A stretch of DNA of 64,000 nucleotides, from NCBI RefSeq assembly GCF_029227915.1, contig NC_079879.1:24320501-24384500 (forward strand), given 5' to 3'. Under the pieces are notes generated by a model that saw nothing but the letters and a program-made list of their open reading frames with translations, ran no database searches and was not told the DNA's origin. This DNA is from Hydractinia symbiolongicarpus (lineage: Eukaryota > Cnidaria > Hydrozoa > Anthoathecata > Hydractiniidae). Shown piece after piece: positions 56,422-64,000 of the stretch (position 1 is its first letter; each line of letters begins with the position of its first letter). The position numbers and the translations under genes are program-made.

Positions 56422-58019
56422 TCAGTTACGTTTAGTTACCTTCTTTGTATGATATTTGGGGATGTCTGGCTCTGTTTCATCCAATATCATCACTTCATTA
56501 TGTCGCCTAAAACATACAACATTTTATATTTATGGTTCCTGGTATAATAACTGAATTGCAGTTATATTTAGTCGGACAGTATGATGTTTTTAAATATGTC
56601 TATTTTTTTATTCCTGGAAGTTTATGGAGAATTCTTGTTTAGGACTAGAATTCGTGATTCACAAGAATCCATGGAAAACGAAATTATTCCTTGTCTGGAT
56701 TTTTTAATCATGTTAAAAAATTATTTTTCATGAAAGCTACCACAGTCATTGCGTGTACGGAAAAAGTTTCGTATCAATAACTCAACTTTGGCGTTTTTCC
56801 ATCAAGAGAATTAATTTTTTGACGACATCAATGTCTCTATTTCTTGAATATTTCCTTCTTTCACTTTCATAACAAATGTAAAAAAAGTGACAGGAATGTA
56901 AAGTGACAAGAGTGTAAAAAGCTATTTATTTAAGGAATATACAGTACACGTTGAGTGGGATAGTCAACTGCAAATGTCTTACATAACTAAATCTCCCTCT
57001 AACTGGTGCTTTTTCAAAAAATGCTTAAAATGTTCCACATATCGAGACTTTTGAAAAATGGATTTCTTAGTTTTATTAACCTTTATTAACCTTTTCATTA
57101 GAGTATAAATACGAACATATAATTAACAAAAATACAGACATGACTTTTCATTCCTTCAATATCTTATTTTTTAGGCAATTGATTCACAAAATTATTTTTC
57201 GTTCTTCGCCAACTTCTGACATCCTTTCACATTTCGTGACTTTCAGGCAGCAACAAAATTTTATTTTCAACTCGGTCAGCAGTGTGTTTTTGATTTTTCC
57301 TAATTCCATTTTTCTCACATATTTCATTCATTTAGTTTCATTTCATTTTTGCATTTTTCTGAGAAGTCATTGCATTAATGTCTCACTTAATCAAAGTTCT
57401 TTGCTCAAGGGGGGACTGTAAAGAAGAATTCCACTTAACGAAAGTCCCACTAATCTGGGTCTTACTCGAAGTAAGGAAGTTCAAGAAATTTGGTCATAAT
57501 TAATGAAAGTCCCACTCAACGCGAGTGTAATGGTTTAATATGGGTATTTTCAAGTAGGTTAAATTTTATTCAACAAAAGGTCTTTTTTGATGAATCCCAC
57601 CACACTTTAACTACTTTCGACTCATCTTGATTGCTCACTAATTACAATACCACACAACATTATGCTTACTGCGAGCCAAAAACTCCCACGTTATAAACTA
57701 GTTAGTAAAATTATGCAGCTTTCATCTTCGTGTTACATAATTTTCGGCGAGCATTATTTTGATTGACAACTAATTTCTTTCATGTTTGTTCTTTTGTTCA
57801 GTAACCTGTCATTTTATCCTCTTTCAGTTAACTTGTAATTTTAGGTGATTAATTAGTCTTTGTAGACACTATTGACTATATTTGAAAACGCTATATCATT
57901 TCTGATGATCGACTGGAAGGAGAGAGACGTTTGTTCGATAACGTGATAATTCTATTTGACAACACTTGTTTAAATTGTGGTATAAGTGTAGTAAGCTTGA
58001 AGACATTAAATTTACAAAT
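56422..58019. other. Gene-free interval with repeat fragments
   Basis: 57363-57530 contains several ACTTAA-CGAAAGTCCCACT-type phrases typical of a transposon end and partly matches 45228-45345. No exon is supported. A GTAG acceptor-like site near 57990 could precede receptor F. Confidence 0.4.
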
Positions 58020-58922
58020 ATGTTGGAATGTGAACTGCGCATGCGCTTACTTCGACCTCCAATAACTTTGATACTTGGTGGATTGTTTATTTCTCTCTCT
58101 TTAATTGCAATAATTTTAAATGTTATTTTATTAAAGATATTGAGAATTCCATTTAACAGAACCAAAACAAACGGTTTATTAACGTCTCGTGCATTTGTGG
58201 ATCTGCTGAGTGGGATTTTAGTAGGTCCTCTTTTTGCTTGGCAACTTCTTAACAACGAGGTTTTAGCAAATTGCAACGTCGATGTTGTTCGTCGATGCAT
58301 AGTGTTTGTTATTGGATGTTCTTCATTTTTATCTCTAGCAGTCATTGCACACGATAGATGTATTTTACTGACCAAGCTAAACAGTTACGAATGCTGTATG
58401 ACACGAAAGAAATTTATTATTTTTGTGGCATTTACATGGATATTTCCAGTCTTTGTTTTGTGCGTTGGTATGATAGGGGAGAAAGCTTATTTTATAGCCT
58501 CCCTATTACTGTTCTTTGGGTCAATGACATCGATTGCTTTTAGTTATTATAACATTCGAAAAGCAATGAAGAAACACAATGAGATAATGGCGCAACGACA
58601 GCGCGAAGCAACACTTCACACTAACATCAAGAATAATAGAAACACAGAACAAAAGAGAAGGGAACTTATACATATGAAACTTGCAAAGTTGGTCATATGT
58701 TTATTATTCTGTTACTTCTTTTGTATGATATTCGTGGATGCCTGGCTTGTTCTTCATTACATCGAACATTATTACTACATTATAAATCCTGAAACATACC
58801 AAATTTTATATCCATGTGCTTTTGTAATCTATCAACTAAATTCCTGCTTAAATCCATTGATAATCTTCGTCAAGAATACAACGTTGAGAAGACAACTTAA
58901 AACTTTACTGTCAATAAAGTAA
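58020..58922 (+). CDS. Class A orphan GPCR, receptor F
   Basis: 300 residues from ATG 58020 (MLECELRMRLL), matching paralogous starts. TM marks: N34, D61, C85, DRC 112-114 preceded by His (AHDRC), W140 in TM4, no TM6 proline (CYFFCMIFVDAW), and NPLIIF from N278, in which the TM7 Tyr is Ile. The third loop HNEIMAQRQREATLH...NNRNTEQKRRE pairs it with C and E (subfamily 2). The second extracellular loop is short (VGMIGEKAY) and has no Cys. Last member of the cluster in this window; ligand unknown. Confidence 0.91.
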   Translation: MLECELRMRLLRPPITLILGGLFISLSLIAIILNVILLKILRIPFNRTKTNGLLTSRAFVDLLSGILVGPLFAWQLLNNEVLANCNVDVVRRCIVFVIGCSSFLSLAVIAHDRCILLTKLNSYECCMTRKKFIIFVAFTWIFPVFVLCVGMIGEKAYFIASLLLFFGSMTSIAFSYYNIRKAMKKHNEIMAQRQREATLHTNIKNNRNTEQKRRELIHMKLAKLVICLLFCYFFCMIFVDAWLVLHYIEHYYYIINPETYQILYPCAFVIYQLNSCLNPLIIFVKNTTLRRQLKTLLSIK

Positions 58923-59744
58923 ACTTGAAGAAAATAGTTTTGTAGGATTTTGTAAAATAGTATCTTGTTGTTAGTCATGAGTTTTTCCCAATTAACTTTT
59001 AAAACCAGAAGATGTGGTCATTTTGTTATGAGAAACGCCATCGGAAGCAAAGGAGAAGTTTCGAAATTGATGACTGGTACATTCATTCAGAAAAAAATAT
59101 CTCATTTTCACGTTTCTCTTGCGTGATAACGTACTCATAAATGCTACTCAATTGATATTTAATTTTTCGAATTGGATCCTAAAAAGATAAGAATTTACAA
59201 CAACATGTAGTCAGGGAGTCCGACATCAATGTACGTGTACGTGGTTGTAAATGAAACAGTTAATTTGCTACAAAATTGACACGTAACTAATTACCCAATC
59301 ACAACCACATGTACATAAAATAAGATTTAAGAGAAAATATGTTGTATAATGTAACGTTTGTTATAATCAGTAACATACAAGGAATGTTATTTGTATTTGT
59401 AAATCTAGTTGGTTTCACTTGACCTTGAAAAATGACGTCAAAAGTGGATGCTGAGGACAAATTACTTGACGACGGTAAGGAAATACTCGTCTTATTTCCG
59501 CATGACTAATTATAGCTGACGTAAGAATGAAATTGTTCATTTCCCCTAAAACACTTACAGCTGAGTCAACGTATTCGCTTTTAAACAGACGGGTTAGCAA
59601 TAAAAAAATTAATTAAAAACAATGTGTAACAGGAATTGGTGAAAAAAACTATTGCGACTGAATATAGGCCAATTATTACGTCTTAAAATTCTTTAGAATC
59701 ATATCTATCGAATTTTTTCAACCCGAGTGAATATCTTCCTGGTT
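58923..59744. other. Interval downstream of receptor F
   Basis: 59555-59600 (GAGTCAACGTATTCGC, then GACGGGTTAGCAA) recurs at about 62803-62840, so a dispersed repeat fragment is present. No exon is called. Confidence 0.4.
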
Positions 59745-60852
59745 GCTACATTGGGCCTCTCGAAATAACGAACCCCCAATACAGTGAACATCCCGATATA
59801 AAGAACCAATTCCCCTTGGATTTAGCCTTAAAGGGGCTACGAACCGGTTAAAATGCTCACATTGCGTATATCCCACGCAAATATTAAAAATCTGCATTTT
59901 GAGCAATAAACAGACCAGAGCACTTTCCTCGCTGATTTAATATTTTTTTTCGAAAAGTATAATACAAAGAAGTATTTCAGCTAGACTTATTCTTGATGAA
60001 AACATGACCAAGGCTGGAGAAGATAAAAATTCGAGATATATCATATGTTCGAGTCTGTAGATTACATACATGCCGGAAAAATAGCCATTTTTGTTTTTCA
60101 CCGCTATCAGCTCGACTTTCGTGTAAGTCACTAAAGTCGAAAACCAACAGCCGTTCCGTAGCCCCTTTAAGAAACTCTTACGAAACCTTAATGAACCTCA
60201 GATATGGTGAATTCTCGATTTAACGAAGTTTTCGTCCTCGAAGTAAACAAAATCGATATAACAAACTCAAGGCAATAAATGTAACAGAAACTCAGCAATA
60301 TTTTTAAAGTTTGTTTATCATCGGTATTAATATTATGTTTCACAAACAAAACAGTTCAATGTCATCAAAATCGAACAATTCGAATCATAGAAACAGTAGT
60401 AGAACATGCAGCAGAACAAAAACAAACCAAATTTTGAACTTTCAGATATCATCAAGTTAATAATATTTTCATCATTCAGTGTTAGATTTCTAAGAGAAAA
60501 TTCCCTAGGTTTATGGAGATGCTTTATGCTATGAGACGTGTTAAATCTCTAAGCGATAGTTTCCTAGGTTTATGGAGACATTGCATATTGTGTAATGTAA
60601 AAAACTCAAAAATGCTGTTTTGATTTGAACTTGTTTTGATTTTGAATTGTATTCAAGTAGAGTTCTTCTTCAGCAATTCAGGCAATGTGTTGCAATCAAT
60701 GCTATAAATTTTTGCGGGGCTAAATCTTACAGAATTTCAATTAATTGAGTTAAAATTCAAATTTTTTATTTCATTTTTTGTTATAACAAACTCTTGATAT
60801 AACGAACTTTTTTTCGGTTCCTTTCGCGGTTCGTTATACCGAGAGCTACAGC
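59745..60852. mobile_element. Larger ATAACGAAC-type MITE hosting a nested element
   Basis: The left end CCTCTCGAAATAACGAACC and the reverse complement of the right end, GCTCTCGGTATAACGAACC, are inverted repeats. GATATAACGAACT- and CGATATAACAAACT-type phrases recur inside. A separate TTAA-flanked element (59832-60166) interrupts it. The outer boundaries are approximate and no clear target duplication was fixed. Confidence 0.6.
59832..60166. mobile_element. 335-bp MITE with TTAA target duplication, nested
   Basis: The ends AGGGGCTACG...CGTAGCCCCT are inverted repeats, extending to CGAACCGGTT against AACAGCCGTTCCG. TTAA occurs exactly outside both ends (59828-59831, 60167-60170). TTAA duplication is characteristic of the piggyBac and Kolobok superfamilies; no transposase is present to decide between them. 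Confidence 0.85.
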
Positions 60853-62640
60853 TAGTTTCAATCTTGTACCCAGTTACCTTGGGGTTCCCCATAAAACCTA
60901 ATAAGTCCTTTGAGGCGAGGTTGAGCAATTTTTTTTTACAGTATCACATGTCATTATGGAAATGTAAATTACGAATTTGATGTAGCAAAAGAGAAAGTTA
61001 AAGCGAAAGGGACAATAAATAATAAAAAATGATGCATGCAAGTAAAAAAACTCACGGACAATAGAAGAAATTAATAAAAGCGAAATAGAAAACATAAGAA
61101 TAAGATAAACGAAAGAAATATTAAACAAATGACGCAAGTAAAAAATAAGAATCATATTGAAACCAATATTTTTGGTGACAAATAAACAATTGAGGTTTCA
61201 TTTGTGTCTAATGAGATTCATTTTTAGAATGGGTTTTAGAATGGGAATTTAAATTTCGCTTTATACTTTGTAATCCGATACTTTTTGCAACGACCGCAGA
61301 AACAAAAGCATAGCAACGCCTATAGCAACCATATCACCGCCTCAGTAAAAACAAACTGTCTTGCTCAATCCACACACGTGATCATTGAGGAACGTTCGTA
61401 TCGAGCGATAAAGCTTCACATATGGCTTACTTTTTGACTAGCAATGGGTAACCATGGCAACAAATCAAATTTTTTCTACTGTGCATTCTACATCATATAA
61501 AAAAGCAAATAATAATTTTTTTTAGGTGAAATCCTTGTTGGCCAAAAATTTCTTTATCTCTAATTATTCGTCCGTCTTAATTTTTTCCATTTTCAAAACT
61601 TCGCCACTAAAGGCTGACAAACCTTAAGGCCAAGAAGGTAGATAAAAATGCCTTAAAATACCAAATTTTGTGTTTTACATGTTTTGGGCTATTTTCAAAA
61701 GATGTAACAAATCGAGTCCTTAGAATATTTAAAAAACGTCGAGACTTATTCACACAGCTTGCTTTCGCGCTTCCCAAATAAAAAAATGAAGCACTGTGGG
61801 CTGTCAAAATTAACATACCCTTATAAGGTAAAAAATAATTCCAAAATGTCACAAAGTAAAAGTAAGTAATAGATGGCGTATGGAAACAGAAAGCTTGAGT
61901 AAAGGTTTAAAAACCGGTTTTTTCCCACACATCCTTAATTAATTGTACAAATGGCTTCTTGCTTCATCATGTCTGTTGGAATGGTTTGTATTTTCGAAGT
62001 ATTTAGAGTTTTTCAATTTTTTAAGACAAAGGAATAAAAATAATATGTTTGCTTTTTGCGAAGTTTTTTACATAATTTTCTATTCTTTGTATCTTTTTAT
62101 TATTATTTGAACGTTCATACGTGGTTTTTGTAAGTAACATTTTATAAGCGACGCTGGAATCGTTTAAAAGACAAACTAACTGACCAACTCTGAAGTGAAT
62201 AAGGAACAAAACAAAAACAAATGGGTTATAAAAACAACAATGAATTCCGGAACATATCATGTTCTAAAAGTTTCTTACGTAAAACGGTATTAACATAAAT
62301 TTCGACTACATAAGCCTCACAAAGAAAGCCGTGAATTAATTGAGTAGTAGAGCTAGTGAGGGAAGTGGGTGGTTCAAAAAGACATTATTCAATTGAACCG
62401 AATGTACAAAGCATTTGTCTTTTTTGATGAATTTGATATAGCATCATTAGCTGTTTCGTAACTGTTCAGGGGCCAATGGACCCTGGGGAAGAAGATGCTG
62501 AAAGTAAACAGTTGAATAGGATTATTTTTATACGTTGGATTAATAATAATGATAGTAATAATAAAACTACAGTAGAAAGAAATATTGAAGAAAAAATATC
62601 TATAGTTTTATCGTTTTTGTTTTTTGTTTCCATTCTGTTT
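60853..62640. other. Repeat-rich, gene-free interval
   Basis: Apart from the dispersed repeat at 61095-61205, only short A+T-rich frames occur. No exons are recognised. Confidence 0.4.
61095..61205 (+). repeat. Dispersed repeat, copy 1
   Basis: AAGAATAAGATAAACGAAAG...AATGACGCAAG...ACCAATATTTT...AAGTAAACAA-like order is shared with 63043-63155 in the same orientation. Confidence 0.65.
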
Positions 62641-62742
62641 GTTAAGTTTTTTGTTTGCTTGTTTGTTTGTTTGTTTGTTGGATTTTTTTTTGTTTGTTTT
62701 TTGTTTGTTTGTTTGTTTGTTTGTTTGATTTTGTTTATTTTA
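62641..62742 (+). repeat. (TTTG)n microsatellite
   Basis: Imperfect TTTG/TTG array interrupted by a T-rich spacer near 62680-62690. It generates spurious low-complexity open frames on both strands. Confidence 0.9.
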
Positions 62743-63042
62743 GTCTCAGTTGCTTTGAAAAAGATAGCCAAAAGCCAAAAAAAAATTTTCTTCCTAAAGT
62801 GGAGTCAACGTACTCGCTTTGAAGCCGACGGGTTAGCAAGAAAAAGCAAAAAAAAGAAATTTTGTAATTAGATAATCCATTTCATGAGTATATCCCTTGT
62901 ACTTACAGCTACTTTCAACTCAGGCTCCCCCATTATATAAAACCTACAAAATGACAAAAGCCCTTGGGACGAGGAGCTATTATATTTGATACGAATTACG
63001 AATTGCATTCAAAAGAAGAAAGAAAAAGTGAAAGAGTAAACA

Positions 63043-63155
63043 AGAACAAGATAAACAAAAGATATAAAAAAGAATGACGTAAGCAAAAGAATAACAATCA
63101 TCTTAAAACCAATATTTTATTTGAAAAGTAAACAACTTTAGTTTTGTTTGTGCGT
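63043..63155 (+). repeat. Dispersed repeat, copy 2
   Basis: Matches 61095-61205 in order and orientation (AAGAACAAGATAAACAAAAG; AATGACGTAAGC; ACCAATATTTTATTT; TTTGTTTGTG). Confidence 0.65.
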
Positions 63156-64000
63156 AATGATTAAATAGACGCCTTTAGGCGCTAAATTGTAATAAGTTTT
63201 ATTACTTGGGGCGCTTAATCAGCAAGGGCGCCTAAAGAGAGAGGATGTGTAACTCACCCCTCCTCAATAAACCTCTTCCCTCCACCTACCCCACAACCCT
63301 CCTATAATTACGTCAGCAATAGTAAGCACAATATTTCAATTTTACAAGATTTTTGGTTTCACTATCTGTCAATTTTACAAGATATTTGGTTTCACCATCT
63401 GTCGACAATCTATGGAATTAAGAAAAAAGATGCTGAACATGGTAAAAATATTGGACCATTTAGAGACTGGTTACAGTACTTGTACTAATTTAGTTGAAAT
63501 ACTATTAGGACACTACTATAAGGACACTGTAATTGTTGCGGACAGAAATATTGAGGTTTTTGCTGAATTTTGCTGAATTTTGTGTCGCAAAATGCAATCT
63601 ACCTTCGTGAATCGCAATACCCATTGTCGCAAAATTATTAAAAAATTGTCAAATTGCAATAATTTATGTCGCAAAAAAAAACATATTGTAAGCATTAACA
63701 CCGCCAAAAATTATGTCGCAAAATCAAGATTTCACCTTTAAATCAAAATAAGTTTTGGTCACAACAATTTTTGTCCTTAAGGTGTATTCATTTGCTACCC
63801 TAAAAATCAAATAATTTCAGAGATTGTAAATTTTGTTGAAAGTTATTATAACATTTTTTTCTGAATTTAGAACTAAAATATTTTAAATTGATATTTGTTT
63901 TGAAGACTCTTTCCTGACTACTGTCACAATTATTTTTTTACTGCGTTTATATTCCGACACACAGAGCATATTTGAACGAATTTTGAACTTCAATTATATT
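63156..64000. other. Gene-free end of window
   Basis: Contains an inverted pair CCTTTAGGCGC (about 63171) and GCGCCTAAAG (about 63229), plus TGTCGCAAAAT-type repeats near 63580-63720. No exon. Confidence 0.4.

Noticed and set aside
62466-62871. Open frames of 101 and 131 codons on opposite strands
   Set aside because: Both are produced by a (TTTG)n/(CAAA)n microsatellite and have low-complexity translations.

Overview
The window looks like animal nuclear DNA from an early-branching metazoan, most likely a cnidarian (inference). It is strongly A+T-rich and has widely spaced intron-containing genes with GT/AG splice sites. It also carries a local expansion of intronless class A GPCR genes and a dense layer of transposon debris: tRNA-derived SINEs, pogo-like and TTAA-type MITEs, THAP/ISL2EU, SWIM/YqaJ, Ty3-gypsy and RT fragments. 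There are no operons, bacterial signals, rRNA or CRISPR arrays. The species cannot be fixed from this sequence alone.

Layout. 1-9.1 kb is gene-poor and holds two antisense SINE copies, a G-rich tract and a long snap-back hairpin. 9.12-17.54 kb holds a complete 12-exon ANKH-type gene on the plus strand. I assembled it exon by exon with consistent splice phase; it encodes 496 residues. Its introns carry a full SINE (intron 3), a tRNA-like insertion flanked by 11-bp direct repeats, and an 873-bp TIR-bounded THAP transposon relic (both intron 11). 18-24 kb holds TCGCG-rich repeats, an unrecognised repeat-type ORF and a broken gypsy RNase H/integrase segment. 25-59 kb holds six related single-exon rhodopsin-class receptors: three on the minus strand (one frameshifted) followed by three on the plus strand. 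Between them lie a two-exon secreted cysteine-rich gene (34.6-36.1 kb) whose intron contains a pogo-like MITE, a decayed reverse-transcriptase copy (37.2-38.9 kb), a possible small secreted peptide (45.9 kb) and an unrecognised two-exon gene (49.9-51.1 kb). 59-64 kb is repeat-dominated, including one MITE nested in another.

How the parts relate. The receptors form one local family. They share an N-terminal acidic/Cys motif just before TM1, a shifted TM3 cysteine and a very short second extracellular loop. They split into two subfamilies whose members are interleaved along the chromosome, so duplication was followed by rearrangement. The ANKH-type exporter is an unrelated neighbour. Most of the remaining structure is mobile-element history. 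Its most informative pieces are two SINE families with different tRNA heads that share a central block, and clear TA or TTAA target duplications on several MITEs.
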